Shown one piece after another: positions 27,848-37,214 of a DNA stretch of 64,000 nucleotides. Below the pieces are notes generated by a model. It had not been told where the DNA came from and ran no database searches. It saw nothing but the letters and a program-made list of their open reading frames with translations. Position numbers and translations under genes: made by a program. Source of the DNA: Empedobacter stercoris (GTDB lineage Bacteria; Bacteroidota; Bacteroidia; Flavobacteriales; Weeksellaceae); NCBI RefSeq assembly GCF_025244765.1, contig NZ_CP104209.1:1178001-1242000 (forward strand). The letters are read 5' to 3'. The stretch's first letter is position 1. Every line of letters starts with the position of its first letter.

Positions 27848-28300
27848 ATGAAGAGAAGTGAACACATTGTCGTTTTATCAAAGGATCATCATTTTGGATT
27901 GCTTTGTAGTTGGAAAATTGAACAAGGTTTCTTTAAAAATATTGCATTAGAACGAATTGCATCTTATGTTGAATATTTTTGGAAGAATCATCTTTCTGAG
28001 CACTTTAAACATGAAGAAACGATTATTTTTCCCTATTCAAACGATACATACAACCAACAAATTAAAACCGAACATCAAGAATTAAAGGTTTTAGCACAAA
28101 AGATTGCTCAACATCCAGAGAAATCAATAGTAGAAAAATTTGCTCATTTATTAAAAAATCATATTCGGTTCGAGGAACGTGAATGGTTTCCTTACTTACA
28201 AGAAAATCTTGATGAAAGTGATTTGAAACAAATAGGTGAAAAATTAGAAAACTCGCATACAAAACCATTTGATAATTTTGAAGACGAATTTTGGAAATAA
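27848..28300 (+). CDS. Hemerythrin-domain protein
   Basis: 150-aa four-helix-bundle protein from the ATG at 27848 (MKRSEHIVVLSKDHHFG). Di-iron ligands expected of hemerythrins are visible: DHH near residue 13, HFKHEE, EHQE, and HIRFEEREWFP near the C terminus. It likely binds oxygen or NO, or senses it. It starts the NO-stress cluster with an Rrf2 regulator, methyltransferase and Ric, and has a palindrome upstream like the site before ric. Confidence 0.82.
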   Translation: MKRSEHIVVLSKDHHFGLLCSWKIEQGFFKNIALERIASYVEYFWKNHLSEHFKHEETIIFPYSNDTYNQQIKTEHQELKVLAQKIAQHPEKSIVEKFAHLLKNHIRFEEREWFPYLQENLDESDLKQIGEKLENSHTKPFDNFEDEFWK

Positions 28301-28306
28301 TTAGAA

Positions 28307-28336
28307 TTAATAAAACACCTTTTACTCTTTTATTAA
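28307..28336. promoter_or_regulatory. Palindrome upstream of Rrf2 gene
   Basis: TTAATAAAA and TTTTATTAA form perfect 9-bp arms around 12 bp. It sits just upstream of the -7 box of the Rrf2 gene and could be its autoregulatory operator; a weak terminator for the hemerythrin gene is the alternative. Confidence 0.4.
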
Positions 28337-28346
28337 AGAAATGATG

Positions 28347-28354
28347 TATATTTG
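28347..28354 (+). promoter_or_regulatory. -7 box of Rrf2 gene
   Basis: TATATTTG, an exact TAnnTTTG match 19 bp before the ATG. Confidence 0.6.
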
Positions 28355-28373
28355 TAGTGTAAAAGAATTGTAA

Positions 28374-28814
28374 ATGTTATCAAAAACTTGTGAATACGCC
28401 ATTAGAGCAGTAATTTATATCGCACAGCAAACCAAAGACGGAAATCGAGTTGGAATAAAAGATGTAGCGAAAGGAATTGATTCTCCTGAATATTTTATTG
28501 CAAAAATTTTGCAAGAAATGGTTCGAAAAAATCTTTTACAGTCTACAAAAGGACCAAATGGTGGTTTTCATCTCGATGAAAAAGATATGAAAAATTCGTT
28601 GGCTGTAATTGTTAGACATTTTGATGGAGATAAAATTTTTAGTGGTTGTGCACTTGGACTAAAACGATGTTCAGAAAAAAATCCTTGTCCTTTGCATCAG
28701 CAATTCAAAGAAATACGAAATACTTTAAAGCATTTATTAGAAACAACTACTATCAACCAATTGGTTGAGAAATTAGATTCGCAAGAAGTATTTCTAAAAT
28801 TAAATTTAGAATAA
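28374..28814 (+). CDS. Rrf2-family Fe-S regulator, NsrR-like
   Basis: 146-aa Rrf2 repressor. The N-terminal winged helix reads MLSKTCEYAIRAVIYIAQQT. Three cysteines at 92, 99 and 105 (C-x6-C-x5-C, within SGCALGLKRCSEKNPC) suit an Fe-S cluster as in NsrR and IscR. Neighbours are hemerythrin and Ric, so NO sensing (NsrR type) is more likely than Fe-S homeostasis (IscR). Palindromes before three of the four cluster genes are candidate operators. Confidence 0.82.
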   Translation: MLSKTCEYAIRAVIYIAQQTKDGNRVGIKDVAKGIDSPEYFIAKILQEMVRKNLLQSTKGPNGGFHLDEKDMKNSLAVIVRHFDGDKIFSGCALGLKRCSEKNPCPLHQQFKEIRNTLKHLLETTTINQLVEKLDSQEVFLKLNLE

Positions 28815-28832
28815 AATTTACCTTAATAAAAG

Positions 28833-28850
28833 ATAAAAAGGTCTTTTTAT
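28833..28850. promoter_or_regulatory. Palindromic operator before methyltransferase gene
   Basis: ATAAAAAG-GT-CTTTTTAT is a perfect inverted repeat 28 bp before the ATG. The preceding TAATAAAAG is shared with the sequence before ric. Confidence 0.5.
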
Positions 28851-28878
28851 TTGAATTGAAAATAAAAAACTTACTCAA

Positions 28879-29655
28879 ATGAAAAATGATACAATTGATA
28901 AAATGTCTGGACATTGGCTCCTTGCTAAAATAGGAAAAAAAGTACTAAGACCTGGAGGAAAAAAGTTGACAAATGAAATGGTTGAATTGTTAGATATCAA
29001 TACAAATGATGCGATTGTAGAATTTGCTCCTGGGCTTGGTTATACCACTTCTATTGTACTTGACAAACAACCAACATCATACATTGGAATTGATTTAGAC
29101 GAAAAAATTTTCGAGAATTTAAATCAAAAATTTGATAATCAAAAAGCTGTTTTTCAATTAGGAAATGCTGCTGACACAAGACTTGATGACTGTTCTCAAA
29201 CTAAAGTTTTTGGAGAAGCTATGCTAACGATGCATGCCAATCATCGTAAAAGTGAAATCATAAAAGAAGCTCATCGTATTCTAAAAAAAGATGGATACTA
29301 TGCAATTCATGAATTAGCATTAAAACAGAATAATATTTCAGATGAAATCAAAAAGAACATTCAAAAAGAGCTTGCAATTACGATGAATGTAAATGCAAGA
29401 CCATTAACAGTTGAAGAATGGAAAATTCTTGTAAAAGAAGAAGGTTTCGAAATTATTGAAATTAAAACAGCTGAAATGCGCCTGCTTGAACCTTCAAGAT
29501 TAATTGATGATGAAGGATTTTCAGGATTTTTAACTATCATAAAAAATATTGCAACTCAAACAGAAGTGAGAGAAAGAGTAATAAAAATGAAGAAAGTTTT
29601 CAAAAAATACGAAGAACACTTGTGTGCTTTTGTCATGATTGCAAAGAAAAAATAA
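28879..29655 (+). CDS. SAM-dependent methyltransferase
   Basis: 258-aa class I methyltransferase. Motif I is VEFAPGLGYTT at about residues 48-58, and an acidic post-I strand is YIGIDLDE. The substrate is unknown. Its place between an NsrR-like regulator and Ric, with the same upstream element, suggests induction by nitrosative stress. Related ric-linked methyltransferases are found in other Bacteroidota, as far as I recall. Confidence 0.75.
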   Translation: MKNDTIDKMSGHWLLAKIGKKVLRPGGKKLTNEMVELLDINTNDAIVEFAPGLGYTTSIVLDKQPTSYIGIDLDEKIFENLNQKFDNQKAVFQLGNAADTRLDDCSQTKVFGEAMLTMHANHRKSEIIKEAHRILKKDGYYAIHELALKQNNISDEIKKNIQKELAITMNVNARPLTVEEWKILVKEEGFEIIEIKTAEMRLLEPSRLIDDEGFSGFLTIIKNIATQTEVRERVIKMKKVFKKYEEHLCAFVMIAKKK

Positions 29656-29695
29656 TAATGCTAAAAGGCTCAAAAAAAATTTAATTTAATAAAAG

Positions 29696-29713
29696 ATAAA
29701 AAAGTATTCTATT
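29696..29713. promoter_or_regulatory. Operator-like site touching ric start codon
   Basis: ATAAAAAAGTATTCTATT ends at the base before the ric ATG. Its right part equals the arm of the hemerythrin palindrome, and the preceding TAATAAAAG matches the methyltransferase site. Confidence 0.45.
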
Positions 29714-30430
29714 ATGGACATAAAAACAGATTTAATCGGAGAAATGGTCTCAGAAGATTTTAGAACTGCGGCGATTTTCAAAAAACATGGCATTGATTTT
29801 TGTTGCCGTGGTGGAAGAACCATCGAAGAAGCCTGTGAAAATAAAACTACAGATGTAAACAAAGTGTATAATGATTTGGAAAATTTACCTTCTCAAACCG
29901 AAGCTTCAATTGATTTTAAATCGTGGCCATTGGATTTGCTAAGTGAATATGTTGAAAAAATACATCATGCTTATGTGGAAGAAAAAATACCTGTTTTACT
30001 CGCTTTCTTAGACAAATTATGCAAAGTTCATGGTGAAAGACATCCAGAACTTTATGAAATAAACGCTTTATTTAATCAAACAGCTCAAGATTTGAGTGCT
30101 CATTTAAAAAAAGAAGAATTAATTCTTTTTCCATTTATCAAAAAAATGACTCATGCAAAGAAAAGAGGAATAGAATTAGAAGTTCCTCATTTTGGTACAG
30201 TTGAAAATCCAGTTCACATGATGGAACATGAACATACCGCAGAAGGTGATCGTTTTGCAAAGATTGCAGAACTTACCAATCATTACACTCCACCAGCAGA
30301 TGCGTGTAACACTTATCGCGTGACCTATGCAATGTTAGAAGAATTCGAGAATGATTTGCATACTCATATTCACATCGAAAACAACATTCTATTTCCAAAA
30401 TCTATTCAATTAGAAAAAGAACTTAAATAA
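29714..30430 (+). CDS. ric: Iron-sulfur cluster repair di-iron protein (Ric/ScdA/YtfE)
   Basis: 238 aa. The N-terminal DUF542 domain has the signature HGIDFCCRGGRTIEEAC (about residues 25-42). The C-terminal hemerythrin-like di-iron domain contains HAYVEEKIP, KVHGERHPEL, HLKKEELILFPF, MEHEH and THIHIENNILFP. The protein repairs Fe-S clusters damaged by nitric oxide or peroxide. It closes the NO-stress cluster and is followed by a strong terminator. Confidence 0.93.
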   Translation: MDIKTDLIGEMVSEDFRTAAIFKKHGIDFCCRGGRTIEEACENKTTDVNKVYNDLENLPSQTEASIDFKSWPLDLLSEYVEKIHHAYVEEKIPVLLAFLDKLCKVHGERHPELYEINALFNQTAQDLSAHLKKEELILFPFIKKMTHAKKRGIELEVPHFGTVENPVHMMEHEHTAEGDRFAKIAELTNHYTPPADACNTYRVTYAMLEEFENDLHTHIHIENNILFPKSIQLEKELK

Positions 30431-30438
30431 GTTTATTC

Positions 30439-30469
30439 ACTCCCAATAATCCCCTTATTGGGAGTTTTT
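30439..30469 (+). terminator. Rho-independent terminator after ric
   Basis: ACTCCCAATAA/TTATTGGGAGT perfect 11-bp stem, then TTTTT. Confidence 0.92.
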
Positions 30470-30562
30470 GATTCTTTAATTCATTATTATTTAAGATATT
30501 TTCACTTATAGTTTTGTAACTTTTTGATGATTGATGCGTCTTATTTGTAAACAACCCTATAA

Positions 30563-32965
30563 ATGAAAAAATATTTTCTTCCAATTATTTGTATTGCATC
30601 TGTTCATACTTTTGCTCAACAAGAAATAAAAGGAACTTTTCAATATACCAATCAAGCTCCAATAGCGTTAGCAGATGTAATCATTTTTCAAGGCGAAAAA
30701 ATTATAGATGAAATTTCTACTGACGAAAATGGGCACTTTACGGTTATTTTAGAAGAAGGAACTTATACGTATAGAATTGAAGAAGCTGGAATTTTACTTC
30801 ATTCATCCTCTCTCACGATTACGAATCATACGGATTTAGGAATTATTTTAGTTCCTAAAACAGAGAATGTATCGTTAGCAGAGGCTGTCGTAACTGGCCA
30901 AAAAAAATTAATTGAAAAGAAAGTTGATCGAATCATTTTTAATCCAGAATTAGCCGAAGGCGCAAAAGGAGGAAATGCCTTAGATGCGTTAAAACTTGCA
31001 CCACGTATAAAAGTTGAAGAAGCTACAGATGCGATTTCTATCATTGGAAAAGGTTCTGTAAGTGTGATGATTAATGATCGTTTGATGCAAATGAGTAGTG
31101 AACAATTAGCCAATTATCTAAAAACTATCCGAACAGAAGATATCGATAAAATAGAAGTTATCACCAATCCACCTTCAAAATACGATGCAACTGGAAATAG
31201 TGGAATCATTAATATCGTATTGAAAAATGCAAAACAAGAAAGTTTCAATGGCTCTATTTCAAGTTCTTATAGTCAGCAAAAATATCCAGGTTTTAACTTA
31301 AATGGGAATATCAATTACCGAAAAGGAAAATGGACCTTAACCTCGAGTGTTTATAGTGGTGTTGGAAATTGGTACAATGAAAGTGAAAATTCGACTATTT
31401 ATCCTGATCAGAAATGGTTGACAAACGGAAAAAATAAAAATGAGAACCAGTATTATGGTGGAAGAATTGGTATTGACTACCAACTAAACGATTTATTCAT
31501 TACAGGATTTAACTTTGACTATTCTGATGGAGATGGGATGAACAAAGGGAATTCCATCACTTCTATTTTTGATTTAACAAATAATACCTTAAACCGATAT
31601 ATGACAACCAACAGAGATGGTACGACTTGGGATTGGGGGTATCTTGGATTGAATTATCATATCATCAAAAAATTTAAACAAGAAGGAAAAAAGTTAACAT
31701 TTGACTTCGATTATTCGAACAATATAAACGATAACAACAGCAAAAATATAAGCAACGAATTTGATTCAGATTGGAATCCAATTGATAATAAATACGACAA
31801 CAACTATAGTTTATCAGAAAGTTCATCTGATCGATTTAATGTAAGTCTTGATATGGAGCATCCTGTTAATTCGTGGAAAATGAATTATGGAACACGTTTG
31901 CGTTGGGCTAAAGATAAAGCAGATAATCACCGTTACTCAAAATCAAATCCAATTGAAGATTTCCAAGAAGATGTTAATTTCTCGAATAACTATCAATATA
32001 ACGAAAATGTGTATGCACTTTATTATTCAGTCGAACGAGAATTAAATGAAAAATGGACAGCTAAAGTTGGTTTACGTTACGAACATGCACAATCAAAAAG
32101 TATAATGGATGATCCGCAATATAATTACAAAAAAGAGTATGACGGTTTATACCCTACTGCCTATTTGATGTATCAATCTTCGGAAAATCATTCGTTTACC
32201 CTAAACTATTCGCGCCGTGTAGATCGACCATTTATTTGGTATTTAAATCCGAGAACAACCAAACAAAACGAATACAGTTACTATGAAGGAAATCCAAATC
32301 TAACACCTTCTAATTCTAATAATTTCGAATTAGAACATGCCTATAAAGATTTATTTGTATCGAGTATCTATTACAGAAATGCAACTGATCTTTTTGAACA
32401 AGTCGTTATCTATGATCCTGAAACGAAAATTTCGCTTTCTAAACCATTTAACATCGGAAAAACATATAGTATTGGATTTAGTGAAAACATCAATGTAAAA
32501 CCATACAAATGGTGGAAAATAAATGCTTCGGCAGATGTTTTTTATCGCAAAACCACAAGTAAAATTCCTGAAATGAACTATACATTAGATGGTATGAATG
32601 GTGAATTTAGAATTACAAATAATTTAGATCTCAATAAAAAGAAAACCCTTTTTGCAAATTACTCGTATTCGTATTACACAAAAAGTACAGATGGCTTGGA
32701 TAAATTTGGAGATTTCATGCGACATAATATTGGGTTAAGAGCAATGGTTTTTCAAAAGAAATTGCAAATCTCTGCCAATATTTCTAACCTTTTCGAAAAC
32801 AAAAATGGTTCATACACAAGCATTTCTAATAATGTTATAAATACTGGTGTAAGCCAATCTTACAGATCGTACCGAATTGGAATAAGTTATAACTTTGGAA
32901 AACAATTCAAAATAGAACGATCAAAATCTAACCAAGAGCAAAGCGGAGGCGGAGGAAATGGTTAA
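30563..32965 (+). CDS. TonB-dependent-receptor-like outer membrane barrel protein
   Basis: 800 aa. A signal peptide (MKKYFLPIICIASVHTFAQQ) precedes a carboxypeptidase-regulatory-like beta-sandwich (about 22-110). A plug domain (about 115-225) has VSVMINDRLMQMSSEQLANY and IEVITNPPSKYDATGNSGII. A large outer-membrane beta barrel with many aromatic-ended strands fills the rest. This is the OM beta-barrel family common in Bacteroidota. A canonical TonB box is not obvious. The C terminus is Gly-rich (QSGGGGNG). The transported substrate is unknown. Confidence 0.85.
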   Translation: MKKYFLPIICIASVHTFAQQEIKGTFQYTNQAPIALADVIIFQGEKIIDEISTDENGHFTVILEEGTYTYRIEEAGILLHSSSLTITNHTDLGIILVPKTENVSLAEAVVTGQKKLIEKKVDRIIFNPELAEGAKGGNALDALKLAPRIKVEEATDAISIIGKGSVSVMINDRLMQMSSEQLANYLKTIRTEDIDKIEVITNPPSKYDATGNSGIINIVLKNAKQESFNGSISSSYSQQKYPGFNLNGNINYRKGKWTLTSSVYSGVGNWYNESENSTIYPDQKWLTNGKNKNENQYYGGRIGIDYQLNDLFITGFNFDYSDGDGMNKGNSITSIFDLTNNTLNRYMTTNRDGTTWDWGYLGLNYHIIKKFKQEGKKLTFDFDYSNNINDNNSKNISNEFDSDWNPIDNKYDNNYSLSESSSDRFNVSLDMEHPVNSWKMNYGTRLRWAKDKADNHRYSKSNPIEDFQEDVNFSNNYQYNENVYALYYSVERELNEKWTAKVGLRYEHAQSKSIMDDPQYNYKKEYDGLYPTAYLMYQSSENHSFTLNYSRRVDRPFIWYLNPRTTKQNEYSYYEGNPNLTPSNSNNFELEHAYKDLFVSSIYYRNATDLFEQVVIYDPETKISLSKPFNIGKTYSIGFSENINVKPYKWWKINASADVFYRKTTSKIPEMNYTLDGMNGEFRITNNLDLNKKKTLFANYSYSYYTKSTDGLDKFGDFMRHNIGLRAMVFQKKLQISANISNLFENKNGSYTSISNNVINTGVSQSYRSYRIGISYNFGKQFKIERSKSNQEQSGGGGNG

Positions 32966-32996
32966 CATATAAAAACTTTTTCATCAAAACTAAAAA

Positions 32997-33035
32997 TACA
33001 AAAACCCTAAAACTTATCATTTTAGGGTTTTGTTA
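32997..33035. terminator. Bidirectional terminator
   Basis: AAAACCCTAAAA/TTTTAGGGTTTT perfect 12-bp stem (33001-33012 with 33020-33031) between convergent genes. Confidence 0.88.
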
Positions 33036-33055
33036 TTTTAAAAAAAATTAGTCCA

Positions 33056-33715
33056 TTATATGGAATAATTTCGATGTCCAAAAATCGAACTTCCAATGCG
33101 AACCATTGTACTACCTTCCTCTATTGCAATTTGGTAATCACCTGACATTCCCATGGATAAAATGGTTATATTTTCAAAATTATTTTTCAAAAAATCAAAG
33201 TTAGATTTTAAGGTCTTGAATTCATTTCTGATCTGATTTTTATCTTCGGTAAATGTTGCCATTCCCATCAAACCTACTACTCTAACATGAGGCAAATGCT
33301 GAATTTCTTCTTGCATAATTTGTCGAGTCTCCTCCACATCTAATCCAAATTTAGTCTCTTCATCTGCAATAAATTGTTGCAATAAAACATCGATAATACG
33401 ATTGTTTTTCTCTGCTTGTTTATTAATTTCTTTCAACAATTTTAGACTATCAACTCCGTGAATCAAATGCACAAAAGGCGCCATATACTTCACTTTATTG
33501 GTTTGTACATGTCCAATCATATGCCAACGAATATCCTTAGGAAGAACTTCGTACTTGTCGCACATTTCTTGAATTTTATTTTCACCAAAATCTCTAATTC
33601 CAGTTTCATAAGCTTCTTGCAAATCTTCAACAGGTTTTGTTTTAGAAACTGCAACAAGTGTTACATGATTAGGAATTGTCGTTTCAATTGTTTTTAAATT
33701 ATCTTGAATACTCAT
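33056..33715 (-). CDS. YggS-family PLP homeostasis protein
   Basis: 219-aa alanine-racemase-fold PLP-binding protein of the YggS/PROSC family, which keeps free pyridoxal phosphate in balance. The PLP lysine is in VAVSKTKP (about residue 25). The IGHVQTNK, GLMGMATF and LSMGMSGDY motifs are all present. It is 6 bp downstream of the DUF1015 gene and likely co-transcribed with it and serA. Confidence 0.92.
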   Translation of the reverse strand: MSIQDNLKTIETTIPNHVTLVAVSKTKPVEDLQEAYETGIRDFGENKIQEMCDKYEVLPKDIRWHMIGHVQTNKVKYMAPFVHLIHGVDSLKLLKEINKQAEKNNRIIDVLLQQFIADEETKFGLDVEETRQIMQEEIQHLPHVRVVGLMGMATFTEDKNQIRNEFKTLKSNFDFLKNNFENITILSMGMSGDYQIAIEEGSTMVRIGSSIFGHRNYSI

Positions 33716-33721
33716 TTTATA

Positions 33722-34969
33722 TTATTCTTTCAAATCAAATACTGCAAAACCACTCAACGGTTTTGGTTCGATGTACGTACTTTTTGGAGGCATTTTAAGT
33801 CCTAAATCCGAAATCAATTGTAGATCTTTTACATCGACAGGGTAAAAAGCAAATGCAGCGATATAATCGTGATGATCTACTTTATTTTTTAAAGCTTCTA
33901 TTCCATCTTTGTCACGCGTTCCACATTCGTAATGAACACGTTTATCTTTCTTTGTATCTTCAATTTTTAAAATCGGTTTCAATACAGTTTCTTCAAAAAT
34001 ATACGTATCCAATTCACTCAAACCTTCTGTCATCAATATACTATTTTTGACATAAAGACTATAATATTGACCATCTAAATACATTACCAAATGATGTTTT
34101 TTGGTCGGAACAATTAATTCATCATTCTTTGGAATAATCTCATAATATTCTTCTAAACGTTGAATAAATTCTTCGGAAGATAATCCATTCAAATCTTTAA
34201 TTAAACGATTATAATCATTAATAATCAATTCTTCATTCGAAACCAAAAGCGCTAATGTATAATTAAACGCTTCGTCGCCATAAACCTCTTCTTTAGAAGT
34301 TTCTGTTGCATATCTTGTATAACGCTCGGAACTTTCCATACGATGATGACCATCAGCGATGTATAATTCATCTAACTTTTCGATTGAATCTTTCATTTGT
34401 TTTAAATTCAATCGATTATCAACCCTCCACAACAAATGTTGCGAACCATTAGGATCATCTATTTTCAGAATAGGTTTACGCTTCATCTCTGTATCGATCA
34501 ACAAATCTACTCGTTGAGCAGGTTTGTAGGTCAACAAAACAGGTTCTGCATGAAAATGAGATTCTTTCAGATATTCCGCAAATAATTCCACGCGACGTTC
34601 TAACGTTTCTTCGTGTCTTTTGATTTTATTGTTTCTATAATCATCTATATTGACAAGTCCTAAAAGACCTTTTGTCTCGCGACCATTTGCCTGAATCACT
34701 TGATAAATGTAATAAGATGATTTATCTTGAATCAGTATTTTTTTCTCGATAAATTCTTCTAAGTTCTGACGAACTTTTCTGAATTTTTCTTTCGGATCTT
34801 GAATAGAATCGTCCCAAGTTGGTAGAATAATATGCAAAAAAGAGTTTTCTCTTGTATTGATATAAAAATCCACTTCTTCTTTCGAATATTGATTCACCGC
34901 AAGGGTAACAAATTCTTGAGAAGTTTCCTCGGTTGGACGAATTCCTTTGAATGGTTTAAATTGTGGCAT
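33722..34969 (-). CDS. DUF1015 family protein
   Basis: 415 aa starting MPQFKPFKGIRP, a typical DUF1015 N terminus, with the family hallmark IADGHHRMESSERY (about residues 205-218). Biochemical function is unknown; the family is repeatedly found beside serA and serC, as here. No signal or membrane segment. It lies 34 bp after serA on the same strand. Confidence 0.9.
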   Translation of the reverse strand: MPQFKPFKGIRPTEETSQEFVTLAVNQYSKEEVDFYINTRENSFLHIILPTWDDSIQDPKEKFRKVRQNLEEFIEKKILIQDKSSYYIYQVIQANGRETKGLLGLVNIDDYRNNKIKRHEETLERRVELFAEYLKESHFHAEPVLLTYKPAQRVDLLIDTEMKRKPILKIDDPNGSQHLLWRVDNRLNLKQMKDSIEKLDELYIADGHHRMESSERYTRYATETSKEEVYGDEAFNYTLALLVSNEELIINDYNRLIKDLNGLSSEEFIQRLEEYYEIIPKNDELIVPTKKHHLVMYLDGQYYSLYVKNSILMTEGLSELDTYIFEETVLKPILKIEDTKKDKRVHYECGTRDKDGIEALKNKVDHHDYIAAFAFYPVDVKDLQLISDLGLKMPPKSTYIEPKPLSGFAVFDLKE

Positions 34970-35003
34970 TTCAGTTAACTTTAAATAGAATAAAAAAACA
35001 AAA

Positions 35004-35954
35004 TTATTTTCCGTAAATCTCTACGATTTGCGCTGCTAATTCAGTTCCAATTCGATCTTGAGCTTCATTTGTAGACCCTGCAATATGTGGCGATAACGAT
35101 AATGCTTCGTTCATCAATAATCCCATTTCAGGTGTTGGTTCTTTCTCGAAAACATCTAATGCAGCACCAGCTACTTTACCATTTTCAATGGCATCAACCA
35201 ACGCACGCTCATCAACAACTCCACCACGTGCAGTATTAATCACAATTACACCATCCTTCATTTTAGCAAATTCTTTTTCTCCTAAAATGTATCCATCTTG
35301 AGCAGGTACATGCAACGAGATAAAATCTGCTTTTGTAATGACTTCATCAAAATCGACAGAAGTAATGGAGAAATTCACTTTTTGACCATCAAAAAACTCT
35401 AATTCGATATCGCGAGTTGCAGGGAATTTATCATACACTAATATATTCATTCCTAAACCGATTGCTTCACGAATTACTTCTACTCCAATACGTCCAAAAC
35501 CAATTACACCCATTGTTTTCCCTCTCAATTCGATTGCTTTTGCGTACGCTTTTTTCAATCCATTGAAATTAGAATCACCCTCTAAAGGCATGTTACGGTT
35601 TGCATTGTGTAAATTACGAACAATAGAAAATAAATGCGCAATTACAAACTCTGCTACAGATTGCGAAGAAGATGCGGGTGTATTAATTACTTGAATTCCT
35701 TTGTTGCGTGCATATTCAACATCGATATTATCCATACCAACACCTCCACGACCAATAATTTTAAGGTTTGTTGCATCGATTAATGGTTGACGAACTTTTG
35801 TTGCAGAGCGTACCAAAAGTACTTCGATGTTATTTTGATTGATATAATTTTCTAATTGTTCTTGTGCTACATGAGCTGTTATGACTTCGAAACCTTTTGC
35901 TTCTAAAGCTTCTTGTCCTGCTTTAGAAATTCCGTCGTTTGCTAATATTTTCAT
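35004..35954 (-). CDS. serA: D-3-phosphoglycerate dehydrogenase
   Basis: 316-aa NAD-dependent 2-hydroxyacid dehydrogenase that oxidises 3-phosphoglycerate in the first step of serine synthesis. The Rossmann motif is GVIGFGRIG (about residues 146-154), with substrate loop GRGGVGMDNID, catalytic Arg in NTARGG and His in LSPHIAGST. It lacks a C-terminal ACT domain, so feedback control by serine through that domain is absent. It follows serC and precedes DUF1015. Confidence 0.9.
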   Translation of the reverse strand: MKILANDGISKAGQEALEAKGFEVITAHVAQEQLENYINQNNIEVLLVRSATKVRQPLIDATNLKIIGRGGVGMDNIDVEYARNKGIQVINTPASSSQSVAEFVIAHLFSIVRNLHNANRNMPLEGDSNFNGLKKAYAKAIELRGKTMGVIGFGRIGVEVIREAIGLGMNILVYDKFPATRDIELEFFDGQKVNFSITSVDFDEVITKADFISLHVPAQDGYILGEKEFAKMKDGVIVINTARGGVVDERALVDAIENGKVAGAALDVFEKEPTPEMGLLMNEALSLSPHIAGSTNEAQDRIGTELAAQIVEIYGK

Positions 35955-35984
35955 TTTATTATTATAGAATTAAGATGTGAGATT

Positions 35985-36031
35985 TTAGATGTTAGATAAA
36001 ATATTTCTCAATACTAATATCGAACATCTAA
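35985..36031. repeat. Inverted repeat between serA and serC
   Basis: TTAGATGTT (35985-35993) and AACATCTAA (36023-36031) form a 9-bp inverted repeat with surrounding TTAGA-rich sequence in the 87-bp gap between the two genes. The role is unknown; it may be an mRNA stem or a dispersed repeat. Confidence 0.45.
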
Positions 36032-36041
36032 TGTCTAATGA

Positions 36042-37112
36042 TTAACCAAATTTTTGTTCAAATTGTTTCATCACTTCTACCAAAACTTGAACTGATTCTA
36101 ATGGTAAAGCGTTATACATTGATGCACGGTATCCACCTACATCACGGTGACCAGCAAGTGAAACAATTCCAGCTTCTTTTAATAAAGCATCAAAATCAGC
36201 TTTTAAATCTTCATTATTCAAAACAAAAGTTGCATTCATTTGCGAACGATCTTCTGTAGCAGCAGTTCCTGTAAACAATCCATTACGATCAATTTCTGTG
36301 TACATGGCGTCTGCTTTTTTAGTATTTACTTTTGCAATAGCCTCTACTCCACCTTGTTCTTTTAACCATTGTAAGTTTAACATAACTCCATAAATCGCAA
36401 TTACAGGCCAAGTATTGAACGATGATTCTTTTTTGATATGCGTTTCGTAATTTAAATAATCAGGAATATTACGTCCTGTTTTACCTAATAAATCTTTCTG
36501 AACAATTGCAACTGCAGAACCTGCAGGTCCCATATTTTTTTGAGCTCCAGCGTAAATCACACCAAATTTTGAAACATCTACATGTTTTGACAAAATATCA
36601 GATGACATATCACAAACCATAGGAACCGGAGAATTTGGAAACTCCTTTATTTGTGTTCCAAAAATCGTGTTGTTTGATGTACAGTGAAAATAATCCACAT
36701 CTGTTGGAATAGAATATGCTTTTGGAATATAGTTGTAATTTTTATCTTTAGAAGATGCAATAACTTCTATTTCACCGAAACGTTTTGCTTCTTTAATAGC
36801 GTTCTCAGCCCATTTCCCAGTTTGCGTATAAGCAGCTTTCCCTCCTTCTTTCAATAGATTATAAGCAACTGTAGGAAATTGCAAAGAAGCTCCTCCTTGC
36901 ATAAATAAAACATCATGCGATTCTGGAACATTCATTAATTCTTTTACCAAAGCTCTTGCTGTATCGATTACTTCAACTGCATCTTTACGACGATGAGAAA
37001 TTTCTAAGATAGATGTTCCTGAATGATTGAAATCTAAACAAGCTTGCGCCATTTTGTCGAAAACAACTTGTGGTAAAATGCATGGTCCTGCACTAAAATT
37101 GTGAATTTTCAT
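36042..37112 (-). CDS. serC: Phosphoserine aminotransferase
   Basis: 356-aa PLP enzyme that makes O-phospho-L-serine from 3-phosphohydroxypyruvate and glutamate. The N terminus MKIHNFSAGPCILP and the GGASLQF and YAGAQKNMGPAG motifs (PLP Lys in AQKN) identify it. The frame continues to 37229, but that extension overlaps a terminator and the -7 box at 37152-37159, so 37112 is the start. Downstream are serA and DUF1015. Confidence 0.94.
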   Translation of the reverse strand: MKIHNFSAGPCILPQVVFDKMAQACLDFNHSGTSILEISHRRKDAVEVIDTARALVKELMNVPESHDVLFMQGGASLQFPTVAYNLLKEGGKAAYTQTGKWAENAIKEAKRFGEIEVIASSKDKNYNYIPKAYSIPTDVDYFHCTSNNTIFGTQIKEFPNSPVPMVCDMSSDILSKHVDVSKFGVIYAGAQKNMGPAGSAVAIVQKDLLGKTGRNIPDYLNYETHIKKESSFNTWPVIAIYGVMLNLQWLKEQGGVEAIAKVNTKKADAMYTEIDRNGLFTGTAATEDRSQMNATFVLNNEDLKADFDALLKEAGIVSLAGHRDVGGYRASMYNALPLESVQVLVEVMKQFEQKFG

Positions 37113-37151
37113 AATTAAAATTGTTGTGTGTTTGTGTGTATTAAATTGTAA

Positions 37152-37159
37152 CAAATATA
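37152..37159 (-). promoter_or_regulatory. -7 box of serC
   Basis: TATATTTG on the minus strand, 40 bp before the serC ATG. Confidence 0.6.
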
Positions 37160-37214
37160 GTAAATCAAAAATTCTTATAAGCGATTCTAAAGCTAACTTT
37201 TGAACAGACTTACA

